Below, in pieces: positions 1-11,188 of a DNA stretch of 64,000 bases; the first letter of the stretch is position 1; every line of letters begins with the position of its first letter. Position numbers and translations under genes: made by a program. This stretch comes from Zoroaster sp. YZ-2022 (lineage: Eukaryota > Echinodermata > Asteroidea > Forcipulatida > Zoroasteridae), in contig CM055816.1 in the NCBI GenBank assembly GCA_029582265.1, positions 20,207,843 through 20,271,842 on the forward strand. Direction: 5' to 3'. The notes below the pieces were generated by a model that had not been told where the DNA came from, did no database searches, and worked only from the letters and a program-made list of their open reading frames with translations.

Positions 1-139
1 CACAACAAAAACTAGGTGTTCGGTTGAAGTTAAAATGATGACGTCATCAATTCGAAGTGTTGGAGAAAGTCAAATGTTAACGTCTGTTGAAGTTCTCGCG
101 AGAAGTTTATTTGAATACAATACAATACTGAATTTAGAA

Positions 140-3100
140 ATTATTTTAATATTAAACTTTGACTTCTGGTTTGGACAGCAAGAAAAGGTCAAATTGGGGG
201 TCATGTTTTTGTAAATACTTTTGACAATTAACAATCTGTACAATGGTGCAAAAACTGTGAATTTACCTCTTGTGGTTGTTGAGATATGATTTGTTTAAAT
301 ATTAAACTTTGACTTCCGGTTTGGACAGGAAGTAAGGTCAAATTGGGGTCACCTTTGTGTAAATATTGTTCGACAATTAAGAATCTGTACAACGGTGGAA
401 AGATTGTGGTTGTTGAGATATGATTTTTTTAAATATTAAACTTTGACTTCGGTTTTGGACAGGAAGTAAGGTCAAATTGGGGTCATCTTTGTATAAATAT
501 TTTTTGACAATTAACGATCTGTACAATTGTACAACAATTGTGAATTTACCTCTTGTGGTTGTTCAGATATGATTTTTTAAATATTAAAATTTTACTTCCG
601 GTTTGGACAGGAACTAAGGTCAAATTGGGGTCAACTTTGTGTAAATATGTTTCGACAATTAACAATCTATACAATGCTGCAAAAAAATTCAATTTACCTC
701 TTGTGGTTGTTGAGATAGGATTTTTTTAAATATTAAACTTTGACTTCCGGTTTGGACAGGAAGTAAGGTCAAATTGGGGTCATCTGTTTGTAAATATTTT
801 TTGACAATCAACGATCTGTACAATGGTACAAAAATTGTGAATTTAACTCTTGTGGTTGTTGAGATATGATTTTTTTAAATATTAAACTTTGGATTCCGGT
901 TTGGACAGGAAGTAAGGTCAAATTGGGGTCATCTTTTTCTAAATATTTTTTGACAATTAACGATCTGTACAATGGTGCAAAAAATGTCAATTTACCTTTT
1001 GTGGTTGTTGAGATAGGATTTTTTTAAATATTAAACTTTGACTTCCGGTTTGGACAGGAAGTAAGGTCAAATTGGGGTCATCTTTTTGTAAATATTTTTG
1101 GACAATTACCGATCTGTACGATGGTACAAAAATTGTGAATTTAACTCTTGTGGTTGTTGAGATATGATTTTTTTTTAATATTAAAATTTGACTTCCGGTT
1201 TGGACAGGAGGTAAGGTCAAATTGGGGTCATCTTTTTGTAAATATTGTTTGACAATTAACGATCTGTACAATGGTGCAAAAATATCAATTTACCTCTTGT
1301 GGTTGTTGAGATATGATTGTTTTTAATATTAAACTTTGACTTCCGGTTTGGACAGGAAGTAAGGTCAAAATGGGGTCACCTTTTTGTAAAAAAAATTTTG
1401 GGACAATTAACGATCTGTACAATGGTACAAACATTGTGAATTTACCTCTTGTGGTTGTTCAGATATGATTTGTTTAAATATTAAACTTTGACTTCCGGTT
1501 TGGACAGGAAGTAAGGTCAAATTGGGGTCACATTTGTGTAAATATTTTCGACAATTAACATTCTATATACTGGTGCAAAAATGTCAATTTACCTCTTGTG
1601 GTTGTTGAGATATGATTTTTTTAAATATTAAATTTTGACTTCCGGTTTGGACAGGAAGTAAGGTCAAATTGGGGTCATCTTTTTGTAAATATTTGTTGAC
1701 AATCAACGATCTGTACAATGGTACAAACATTTTGAATTTAGCTATTGTGGTTGTTGAGATATGATTTGTTTAAATATTAAACTTTGACTTCCTGTTTGGA
1801 CAGTAGGTAAGGTCAAATTGGGGTCATCTTTTTGTAAATATGTTTTTGACAATTAACGATCTGTACAATGGTACAAAAATTGTGAATTTACCTCTTGTGG
1901 TTGTTCAGATATGATTTGTTTAAATATTAAACTTTGACTTCCGGTTTGGACAGGAAGTAAGGTCAAATTGGGGTCACATTTGTGTAAATATTTTCGACAA
2001 TTAACATTCTATATACTGGTGCAAAAATGTCAATTTACCTCTTGTGGTTGTTGAGATATGATTTTTTTAAATATTAAATTTTGACTTCCGGTTTGGACAG
2101 GAAGTAAGGTCAAATTGGGGTCATCTTTTTGTAAATATTTGTTGACAATCAACGATCTGTACAATGGTACAAAAATTTTGAATTTAGCTATTGTGGTTGT
2201 TGAGATATGATTTGTTTAAATATTAAACTTTGACTTCCTGTTTGGACAGTAGGTAAGGTCAAATTGGGGTCATCTTTTTGTAAATATGTTTTTGACAATT
2301 AACGATCTGTACAATGGTACAAAAATTGTGAATTTAACTCTTGTGGTTGTTGAGATATGATTTTTTTAAATATTAAACTTTGACATCCGGTTTGGACAGG
2401 TAGTAAGGTCAAAATGGGGTCACCTTTTTGTAAATATTTTTTAACAATTAACATTCTATATAATGGTGCAAAAATGTAAATTTACCTCTTGTGGTTGTTG
2501 AGATAGGATTTTTTAAAATATTAAACTTAGACTTCCGGTTTGGACAGGAATTAAGGTCAAATTGGGGTCATCTTTTTGTAAATATTTTTTGACAATCAAC
2601 GATCTGTACAATGGTACAAAAATTTTGAATTTAACTATTGTGGTTGTTGAGATATGATTTATTTAAATATTAAATTTTGACTTCCTGTTTGGACAGTAGG
2701 TAAGGTCAAATTGGGGTCATCTTTTTGTAAATATGTTTTTGACAATTAACGATCTGTACAATGGTACAAAAATTGTGAATTTAACTCTTGTGGTTGTTGA
2801 GATATGATTTTTTTAAATATTAAACTTTGACTTCCGGTTTGGACAGGGAGTAAGGTCAAAATGGGGTCACCTTTTTGTAAATATTGTTTAACAATTAACA
2901 TTCTATATAATGTTGCAAAAATGTCAATTTACCTCTTGTGATTGTTGAGATAGGATTTTTTAAAATATTAAACTTAGACTTCCGGTTTGGACAGGAATTA
3001 AGGTCAAATTGGGGTCATCTTTTTGTAAATATTTTTTGACAATCAACGATCTGTACAATGGTACAGAAATTGTGAATTTAACTCTTGTGGTTGTTGAGAT

Positions 3101-3480
3101 ATGATTTTTTTAAATATTAAATTTTGAATTCCGGTTTGGACAGGAGGTAAGGTCAAATTGGGGTCATCTTTTTGTAAATATTTTTTGACAATTAACGATC
3201 TGTACAATGGTACAAAAATTGTGAATTTAACTCTTGTGGTTGTTGAGATATGATTTTTTTAAATATTAAAGTTTGACTTCCGGTTTGGACAGTAGGTAAG
3301 GTCAAATTGGGGTCATCTTTTGGTAAATATTTGTTGACCATTAACGATCAGTACAATGGTGCAAAAATTGTGAATTTACCTGTTGTGGTTGTTGAGATAT
3401 GATTTTTTTAAATATTAAACTTTGACTTCCGGTTTGGACAGGAAGTAAGGTCAAATTGGGGTCACCTTTTTGTAAATATT
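140..3480. repeat. ~148-bp satellite array, about 22-23 units
   Basis: Head-to-tail units recur about every 145-150 bp. Each contains the landmarks AAATATTAAACTTTGACTTC, GGTTTGGACAGGAAGTAAGG, GACAATTAACGATCTGTACA and CTCTTGTGGTTGTTGAGATA. Because many units are a multiple of three long, minus-strand reading gives repetitive pseudo-proteins of about 49 residues per unit; these are shadows, not genes. Neighbouring units differ by point changes and small indels. Some larger blocks are near-identical (around 1560-1860 against 2000-2300), which points to higher-order duplication. Confidence 0.9.
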
Positions 3481-3680
3481 TTTACATATATCCTAATCAT
3501 GACGTCACAAATTTTGTTTCATCTACGTGTTAAGTTCTAAGTATATGCCAAGTTTCAAGTTCATGTGAAGTTTGCAAGTATGTGTTTTTTGTAGACAATC
3601 GTTGGCTACAAGAAGGAGAAGAAAAACAAACGAACAAAAACAATAGGTGTTTCGGGTACATACCCGAACACCTAAAACGA
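3481..3680 (+). repeat. 3' end module of a satellite-cored element, with terminal hairpin
   Basis: A constant block follows the satellite array. It starts near a TGACGTCAC motif, runs through GTTTCATCTACGTG and CAAGTATGTGTTTTTTGTAG, then a purine-rich AGAAGGAGAAG stretch, and ends in the hairpin GGTGTTTCGGGT / ACCCGAACACC. The same block follows other copies of the satellite near 4000-4187, 31740-31941 and 32660-32890. A unit array with a constant tail and hairpin resembles Helitron/Helentron-type non-autonomous elements. Confidence 0.6.
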
Positions 3681-3683
3681 AAT

Positions 3684-4187
3684 TAAACTAGACGGCAGTG
3701 TTTGTGATATTACAAACACATAGGTGTTCGAGTTTTGTCAGGGCAGTGATGATGACGTCAGAATGTTTTTAAAAGAAACTTTGCATTATTATTTTTTAAT
3801 ATTAAACTTTGACTTCCGGTTTAGACAGGAAGTAAAGGTCAAATTGGGGTAATGTTTTTTAAAATATTTTTGACAGTTAACAATCTGTACAATTGTGCAA
3901 AAACTGTGAATTTACCTCTTGTGGTTGTTGAGATATGAATTTTTTAAATATTAAATTTTGACTTCCGGTTTGGACAGGAAGTAAGGTCAAATTGGGGTCA
4001 CTCAAAACTCGTGTTTCATCTACTTGTTAAGTTCTAAGTACATGCCAAGTTTCAAGTTCATGTGAAGTTTGCAAGTATGTGTTTTTTGGCGGACAGATGT
4101 CGGGGAGAAGAAGAAAAAGAAGAAGAAGTAAAAAAAAAAAAACGAACAAAAACAAGAGGTGTTCGCGCTGTCGCTCGAACACCTAAA
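3684..4187 (+). mobile_element. Short satellite-cored element, Helentron-like non-autonomous candidate
   Basis: The 5' module begins CTAGACGGCAGTGTTTGTGA, contains a near-palindrome TGTTTGT..ACAAACA and then AGGTGTTCG, and runs into only one to two satellite units. The 3' module and hairpin (AGGTGTTCG..CGAACACCT) close it near 4184. The same 5' module occurs at about 30387 and 31943. The modular order is seen directly. The Helentron assignment is inference from architecture, since no Rep/helicase gene is present. Confidence 0.5.
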
Positions 4188-4189
4188 AA

Positions 4190-5190
4190 TAATTTATAAA
4201 ATTTGAAAACAAATTCTACATTGATTTTTACATTTTCAAGGTTGTACAACATGATTGGCAAAATGTCTGTAGCTGCATCCATACTACAGAATTACCACCT
4301 AAATATCAGATGCCATGTTGTACATAAATTGTTGGACATTGAAATAATCAAAGAGTTGTATGGGTGCTTGTAAATTGCTAATAAAGCAATGAAATACATA
4401 TTTATTTTAACTGTCTGTTGGGTTTCATGACTTGACTTTTGTGGTTCCACATTTCCCTCCCCCACAATCAATTGAAACCACTTTGTTGACCTGTTTAACC
4501 TACTTGTAACCAAGCTAGAAATGAGTGTACATGGTCTTACACATGTAACAAGTGAAATGACTTCAGTGTAAATGAACCCAACCATGATCCTTTGTTGACA
4601 AGAAAACAGAATCAATCTGCATTTATAATAAATGTACGCTCTGTATGTACGATTTAGTGACAGTTCAGAATGGGTGACATTCAGAGGTTGTCATTGGAAT
4701 TGGTAATTTTGGAATAAAATGTCTTCCCCCTCCCCCAAGTTCTTGGTGATGGCATGTACTGCCACTGGTGATGAACCAACACATTTGTTTTCTAAAATGC
4801 TTTGGTCTATCATTGCAGCACTATAGAATCCAAGAACTAGGGAAGGGGAGGGGCACAAACAAGCAATAAAAGTATAAGGGGCCCAAATTACCAATTCCAT
4901 TGACTTACGACTGGTGCTTCATTATGTCAAAAATCACACCCAGCATCAATTCTGCATAGCTGAAGTTGCAAGATGTTTCTGTCCTCTTTCTAAAAAATAT
5001 ATAAGATTGAAAATAGGAGTAAGGGCTTAGATTTAAATAAATGTTGTTTAACTGACATGGATTGGAAAGGTGGTTATCAGATACACCCCTTCTCTTGGAC
5101 TGAAATGCCAGTACTACTATAGCAAAAAATGATAACAAATTATACTAAACCTAATTTTTTTTGTAATAAACAACCATTAAAACTGACATC
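4190..5190. other. Non-coding spacer, no gene recognised
   Basis: Short ORFs occur on the minus strand but show no recognisable domain, codon bias or splice structure. I see no repeat shared with the rest of the window. Confidence 0.5.
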
Positions 5191-5194
5191 ATTG

Positions 5195-6780
5195 GTATGA
5201 AGACCACTTCTCAAACGATCTGTTAACACCCTCCGAGCCACAATACACCACAATGCCACAAGCGGAATAAGGGGAGACTCCGGAAGGCACTTTGTATTAC
5301 GCGCAGAATACACCGCGCGATCCGTTTTCTAACGATCTAATACACTACGCAATCCTTTTCTAACCGATTTCCAATAGTCTAAATTCATGAATGGAGGTCC
5401 CCTGGACCCTCCAGTAGGATGATTGATAGCTAGGGTTGTGAAGGTCAGCCAGCTGACCTTTCTTGGCAGAAAGGGGGGGGGGGGGCTACATGTAGATTTG
5501 TACACAAGTGAACGGGGCTTAGATTTGTACACACGTGAACGGGGCTTAGATTTGTACACAAAACACTGGTTGGCTTTGTAATTAGATGAATCTAGTGTAT
5601 AATTTTGGAGTAGCTGGACCATTGAAATTGAAAAGGGCATTGGTTTGTTTTCAAAATTGCACACAATTATTCTTGACAATGTGTAATAAAGTAAAGAAAT
5701 GTTCTCGCACGAAACTCACATTGCCGAGTCTCATATACTCATATAGTTTCATGTGATTGTGTGAGATGTCTGAGAGAGGCCTCCCCAGGGAGCACGACCT
5801 ACAACAAAAAGAAGTACATGTATTGTGTCATGAATATTGTGCATTTTTCCTGTGAACTAATTGTCTATGTAAGTTGATTTGTATCTGAGAAGGGTAAAAC
5901 ATTAAGGGAAAGTGCAGTAAACAGTCACTACTTAACGTTAATTTGTGCACAAACTGAAGATTTTTGGAGAAAACAAAAATGGCATAACATTTCTACTGAA
6001 AAATTCCCATAACCTTAACAAATGAATTTTCCTATCCTTATTTATATTCTAAATACATTTTGGTGACATCTGTTCATAGTTTGTTAGAAAAGTGGCGAGT
6101 TGTTTACTGTCTAAAGTACATAATGTTCACGTACTGACGTAGGCCTAACTAACGTTAAGTTAAACAGGCACAATGCAACGACAAACTCTGTAGTGCCTCT
6201 AAAACATGGTTTTTCTTGTATAAAAACACGAAGGTAAATAGAGGAAATCCTCTTAAAATTAAATTCAAGATACCTACCCTTTATGAATGTGTCTGTGTTG
6301 GCGATCCATTTTTACTCGAAATCCAAGACCTAACAGTACCAACAGCGCGCGTCGATCCGATTGTACATGGAGCTCCATTGAACCAAAGATCGTTGGCGAT
6401 CCATTTGTACACGAAATCCAAGACCTAACACTAACAGCGTCGATTGTACATGGAACTCCATTGTAACCAAAGATCGTGTGGCGCCTCATATAGAACCTTG
6501 CTGCGCTGTAGATCTTTGATTTGTAACGATTGCAACGTAATTGAAACGTTTTAGCTATTAAATATTGATTTATCGAAATTCGATATCTGATGACCTAGTC
6601 ATGACGTCACAACTCGTGTTTCATCTACGTGTTACGTTCTAAGTATATTCCAAGTTTGAAGTTCATGTGAAGTTTGCAAGTATGTATTATTTGTAGACAA
6701 TCGATCCGGAAAAGAAGGAGAAGAAAAAAAAACGAAAAAAAAACTAGAGATTCAGAGTTTGTCTTGATACAAACTCTAGG
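5195..6780. repeat. Dispersed direct duplication, copy A
   Basis: This ~1.6 kb segment shares long stretches with 28765-30390 in the same orientation. Examples are the blocks beginning TAATTTTGGAGTAGCTGGAC, AGAGAGGCCTCCCCAGGGAG and GAAACGTTTTAGCTATTAAA, all in the same order. It ends in the 3' module of the satellite-cored elements. Copy B has an extra 15-bp tandem block. No protein is supported. Confidence 0.8.
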
Positions 6781-7195
6781 TGTTCGGGAGGAGGTAGATT
6801 GTTTTAAATATTAAACTTTGACTTCCGGTGTGGACAGGAAGTAAAAGTCAAATTGGGGTCACCTTTGTGTGAAATTGTTTTGACAATTAACGATCTGTAC
6901 AATGGTGCAAAGATTGTGAAGTTACCTCTTGTGGATGATTTTTTTTAATAGTAAACTTTGAGTTCCGGTTTGGACAGGAAGTAATGGTCAAATTGGGGTC
7001 ACTTTTTGTAAAAGTTTTGTGACAATTAACGATCAGTACAATGGTGCAAACAAATTTAATTTACCTCTTGTGGTTGCTGAGATATGATTGTTTTAAATAT
7101 TAAACTTTGACTTCCGGTTTGGACAGGACGTAAAGGTCAATGTGGGGTCACCTTTTTGTAAATATTTTTTGACAATTAACGATCTGTACGACATT
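6781..7195 (+). repeat. Satellite-cored element fragment (about 3 units)
   Basis: A 5' module variant with AGGTGTTCGGGAGG is followed by units with the TTTGACTTCCGG and GACAATTAACGATC landmarks of the 148-bp satellite. The block ends abruptly near 7190 in ATTAGGTGTTTGTCC. Confidence 0.75.
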
Positions 7196-7199
7196 AGGT

Positions 7200-8323
7200 G
7201 TTTGTCCTTTGGACGAATACAGAGCTGTTACGCTAATTACGTTGTGGTGGAATTAAATACTGTATCATCACAGCTTTATCATTACACATTTTTGGCCCCG
7301 AGGTGAGGTGTGTGCAGGTCTTGTACAATACAATGACAAATTCGATCAAGTGTTATAATATTTAAATGTTTGGTTCAGTTTTTAAAACAATACTTATAGG
7401 GAAGAGACAACACAATGTAATTTGAAGGATAACTGTAAAATAAAAAGAAACAAACAATACTGAAATGATCTTCTGATTGTTACATGTATATGTATTTATG
7501 TGTCATTAACTGTTGAAAATACATTTTCGGGAAGTGAGCGCATCTACACGGTGTAGTAGGTTAACGAACTTTCTGTAATTACTCCTTAATTAAAGGGTCA
7601 AACAAATTAATTCTTCGCAAGTTCTAAGTCCATCCCACTGGAAATAATATGTTAGAAGCTTAAAGTACTGGGGAAGTTCGTTCACCCTTTTAAGTCAGCC
7701 ACAACTACCATGCCTGAGGGGTCCCTATGGGATTTGTGTACACACTGGCGTAGCGTTGGGGTTGACGAGGTCATAACACAGGGTGATTACGATCAAATAA
7801 CATGCCTGCCGGCGGTCTGGGAGACATCTCAAAGGCTTCTGTGATGGCTGTTTGACAGCTCTGAGGTATTTAGACCAATAAAAACGTCTATGTTGGGGGT
7901 TGATATTGGGGGATGGCTGTTGGGGGGGGGGGGGGTCGGAGGATGGCGGTATCTGAGTGATTGATGAGGTACTTCGATAGCAGGTGGCTTTTATGAATGG
8001 GCCATGGGTTTGTATACATGGCAGGATGTTGTATTTATAGACTGGACTACTATTGAGTGAAAAAAGTACAGCTTCTGGGTTTAAAAATGAGTTTTTTTTT
8101 TAGTGTTAATTAAGTAATTAATTTTCTAAGAAAAACATAAAATTTACAACAAAAAATGTCTTTGATAGAAAACATCTCTAGACCCTCTGAAACAAGTTAA
8201 AATTAATAAAATTGGGAAAATCAGTTAATTTACCCATGTAATTAACGATTTTACAACCTACTACACGGTGTAGTTGTGCTCAATACTCCGCGTATAATTG
8301 AATACCGTACTGCCCGCAGGGTT
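7200..8323. other. Non-coding spacer
   Basis: AT-rich sequence with short G runs near 7925. I found no supported gene, repeat unit or transposon end. Confidence 0.4.
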
Positions 8324-8327
8324 TTAA

Positions 8328-8547
8328 AGGTGGCAATATCTTCACGATCAACAGGGCATGGAATCAGAGTTCAAGTTCTAGTTTAACTCAGTGACTGAAA
8401 ATAATACTCACATGATAAGGTCATATTCGCGTTGCTGCTGCATAAATGAGCCAGTAATTTTCAGTCACTATGTTCGTCTTAAACTAGGACACCAATTCCA
8501 TGGCCCGTTTGTAGAAAGTCTGCTCTGATCGTGACGAAACTGTCTGT
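8328..8547. mobile_element. 220-bp MITE flanked by TTAA (copy 1)
   Basis: The element starts AGGTGGCAATATC after TTAA (8324-8327) and ends before TTAA (8548-8551). Subterminal parts are inverted (CACGATCAACAGGGCATGGA against CCATGGCCCG..GATCGTGACG). A homologous copy lies at 53758-53974. TTAA duplications plus AGG ends suggest a Kolobok- or piggyBac-type mobiliser. It has no coding capacity. Confidence 0.7.
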
Positions 8548-8551
8548 TTAA

Positions 8552-9320
8552 CCAATTGTGCTTATGGGATTGATGGTCAGTACTATCCCAATGCGAGCAT
8601 ACAAATAAATAGGAACTTTAATTGGGTGATCTGGCAAAAGGTATTCCAAGGCTGACACACCCATGCAATGAAGATTGGGGGGGGGGGGTATGTTTACTAT
8701 GTTTATATGGCCCAACTGCCAGTGATTCACTGTCGGCAGTATACATTTTACTAGATCACAAACAGATATTGCTTAATAACTACATTTGTGAGGATGTTTG
8801 GGTCCAGTCCAAAAAATAATAAGAATTCCTCAGTACTATTTTTGTTCTAACATGTTAAAGAAATTCCTAGAAAGACCTAGATGTGTCTTGAGGTCCTGAA
8901 AAAACAATTCCCTTGAGGGTAAAGACTGCCACAGATAGGATAGGTCCATATAAAATAATTTGAATTATACATTAACTCCTTTGATGAATGGATAAACTTC
9001 AAATACTGGCCATTGGATCACAAAGTTACACAGACTCTAACACACCTTGTAGCAGTAGCACAAATGGATATCGTTGATCTGAAATATAAACGAATCATGT
9101 AAAAACAATATTAAAGAGGGACGAAGAATAATGTCTCATGCTAACAAAACACACATAACTTAGAATGCCCTTCTATGTTATTATCAGGATGATGGATTGA
9201 TGTAACTTCAGAAAAATGATCCCTTCAGAACAATGCCTTTAAGTTAGGTTTTACAATGGAATAGAACTACATGTGACGTCTTCCTTCCTCCATGATGTGA
9301 CTGGATCATTATCTCAATAA
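8552..9320. other. Flank of the provirus, no gene recognised
   Basis: Non-coding sequence with a G run near 8680 and no recognisable domain. It ends at the GGTGC direct repeat that borders the provirus. Confidence 0.4.
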
Positions 9321-9326
9321 AGGTGC

Positions 9327-9662
9327 AGTAGTATGGTAAATGAGCGTCCGAGGACATATACCCATTTTTGGGGCGGGGTGGTGGATAAGAATTAGAAAAA
9401 AGGGGGCGGGGGTACGGGTGGGGGTAGGAGAGAGGCAGTGGAGTTGAATTGACGTTTTGAGCTAGGTGTGGGTAGGTTGATGACGTCATCAAGTAGATCG
9501 ATGACGTCATGGATGACGTTATGGATATATATGTTTTTGTTTAAAAAAAAATTGGGCGCCAATTAATTTAGAAAAAGATATTGGTTTTAATAGTTTAAAA
9601 ATTGAAAAAAGAAAATTGCATTATGTAGATGAATATTAAACATGACGACGAAGAATTTATCG
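9327..9662 (+). repeat. Left terminal inverted repeat of the provirus
   Basis: It matches the reverse complement of 27998-28332 with scattered differences, including a G-rich tract and two TGATGACGTCATC-type palindromes. The repeat runs past the start codon of the first gene (ATG at 9642) for about seven codons before the two ends diverge. Confidence 0.93.
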
Positions 9663-9953
9663 AAAGTAATTGTTCCGTGCGAATGGCTTTTAGTCGGTAA
9701 AACAGACAAGTGTTGTATACCTAGCGTGCCGGGCGACGTATTTTGCGCTCAACATCGATGGCGTATTCGATGTAGTAAAAGTATACCAGTTCCGTGTAAA
9801 AAATGTAAAAAAGGCACAAAAAGAAAGACGAATATATGTACGAAATGCGCTAATGAAAGAAAAAAAAATAGTTTAAAGCGCGTTGAAGGAAGAGCTAGAA
9901 GAAATTATAATCGCGTTATGAAAGAGTTGCTTGAAAAAAAATTAAAACTTTGA
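9642..9953 (+). CDS. Small Cys-rich, Lys/Arg-rich zinc-ribbon-like protein of the provirus
   Basis: An intact 103-residue ORF and the leftmost gene of the Polinton. It has two Cys pairs, CKKC and CTKC (about residues 53-71), plus further cysteines near residues 13, 24-25, 36 and 44, and a basic C-terminal third. This suggests a zinc-binding, nucleic-acid-binding protein; that role is inference. A diverged homologue sits at 37213-37524 in the second Polinton end and keeps the motif PCEWLLVGKT, so the frame is under or was under selection. The start codon lies inside the terminal repeat, so its promoter must also be in the repeat. Its 3' end overlaps the 3' end of the convergent membrane-protein gene by about a dozen bases. 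Confidence 0.75.
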   Translation: MTTKNLSKVIVPCEWLLVGKTDKCCIPSVPGDVFCAQHRWRIRCSKSIPVPCKKCKKGTKRKTNICTKCANERKKNSLKRVEGRARRNYNRVMKELLEKKLKL

Positions 9954-10646
9954 ATTATACGGGGGAGGTCTATCGCGCGAAGCGTGTTTTTCATCGGAAG
10001 ATTTTTCTATAGAAAAGTTTACTTTAAATCCATAATTTTTTCTATGAGCTCTTTTTTTCTTTGTCGACGATGGCTTTGACGTTTATCGCTTCGTCGAAAT
10101 TGTTCGTGGTAAATTTAGTTTTAATGTTTTCTTTCATCCGCGAGTATTTGTTTCGCTGCTCGTTGATTAATAGAAATTCTTCTTGGGTTATAACACCGTC
10201 TTGGATCGCTTTCGAAACGTGACTGTCGATGGTGTTGAGTTTACTTTCGGCTAAAACTCTAATCTCATCGTGTTTTTTAGCTTTTTTCTCAAGTTTGGAT
10301 TTAGCGTATTTTATGCCAAAGGTCGAGAGGCCTAACCCTAAAGCTACTCCTTCTAAAAGGTATCCGATCGGCGCCGCTATAACGGTGGCGATACTCGCAA
10401 TTCCAATCGCTCCCGCTCCCATACAGCCAATTTCCGCCATCGTTTCTACGATGGAACAAGTTTAATGATTTTATTATATTTTTTATATACGGCTTCTCGC
10501 TCGTTTCTTACTTTTAACATTTCTTTTTGAATATCGTTGATTTTTTGTAAACGAAGCGCGTTTACATTTACATCATTGCCAGAAGGATCCGGCGTCACGC
10601 CCGCTAACGATGGATAAAAGTTGGTCGTTGACGTAGAGGCGCTCAT
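9942..10646 (-). pseudogene. Glycine-rich membrane protein with C-terminal PPPY motif
   Basis: Reading from 10646, the N-terminus is Ser/Thr-rich (MSASTSTTNFYPSL), followed by a coiled coil (QKINDIQKEMLKVRNEREA). A hydrophobic Gly/Ala segment follows (GAGAIGIASIATVIAAPIGY), then a basic helix and a tail ending PPPYNS just before the stop at 9942-9944. Two frame breaks are visible. One is near 10450, where the paralogue at 38.1 kb has one extra base and reads straight through. The other is in the A-run near 10050. PPxY is the classical late-domain motif that recruits Nedd4-type ubiquitin ligases and ESCRT, so a budding or membrane-remodelling role is plausible but unproven. Confidence 0.72.
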
Positions 10647-10789
10647 TATTTCTATTAATAATAAAATATTAAAATTTTATTTTAAACTAAAAATTGTTTG
10701 GAAAATATATATTTCGTAACTGATGCCGGTTATGATAGATCGTTAAAATACCGTACGCGATAGTGTCACTCGCAATGACTTGTACCGTC

Positions 10790-11015
10790 ATTTTTGCCAT
10801 CGGTTCTACGATGGAATAAGTTTCGATGATTTCATTTCATTTATTATATCTTTCCTCACGCTCGTTTTTCTCTTTTAAAATTTCTTTTTGAATGTCGTCG
10901 TTTTTTGTAAACGAGACACTTCGTAGCGAATTAACTCTTGAATATTGTCGCAAGTATCTAGCGACGTAGACGACGAGGTTGGATAAATTTTAGTTGTTTC
11001 CGTAGAGGCGGTCAT
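10790..11015 (-). pseudogene. Decayed partial duplicate of the 5' part of the PPPY membrane-protein gene
   Basis: From the ATG at 11015 it reads MTASTETTKIYPTSSS, matching the Ser/Thr-rich start of the gene at 10646. Further along, the DNA again matches: TTCTACGATGGAA near 10810 against the same string near 10445, and the ATTTCTTTTTGAAT block. It lacks the hydrophobic and PPPY parts and is broken by frameshifts. I read it as a tandem duplication inside the provirus followed by decay. Confidence 0.6.
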
Positions 11016-11188
11016 TATATATATTAATAGTAAAAGATTTAAAAAAAAATTATTTTTCAAAAGTCTTAAACGCGGGAATTTTTTAAATTTTCAAATCGTA
11101 ACAGATTCCCGCGTTTAAAGCACCGAAAAAATTATTTGTAAATATATGATATTTAAAAATTAAATAAAAGGTATATTATCTCTTTATA

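Noticed and set aside
808..1271. Minus-strand ORFs with repeated SLIVKKYLQKDDPNLTLLPV
   Set aside because: They are translations of the 148-bp satellite, whose length is often a multiple of three. Same for 30905-31219 and 31352-31663.
1..3480. CRISPR array
   Set aside because: Units are contiguous and degenerate over their whole length, with no unique spacers, in a eukaryotic context.
9244..9510. Minus-strand ORF starting MTSSIYLMTSSTYPH, repeated at 28149-28340
   Set aside because: It lies in the terminal repeats and appears at both ends only because the ends are inverted copies. The TGACGTCATC palindromes give the repeated start.
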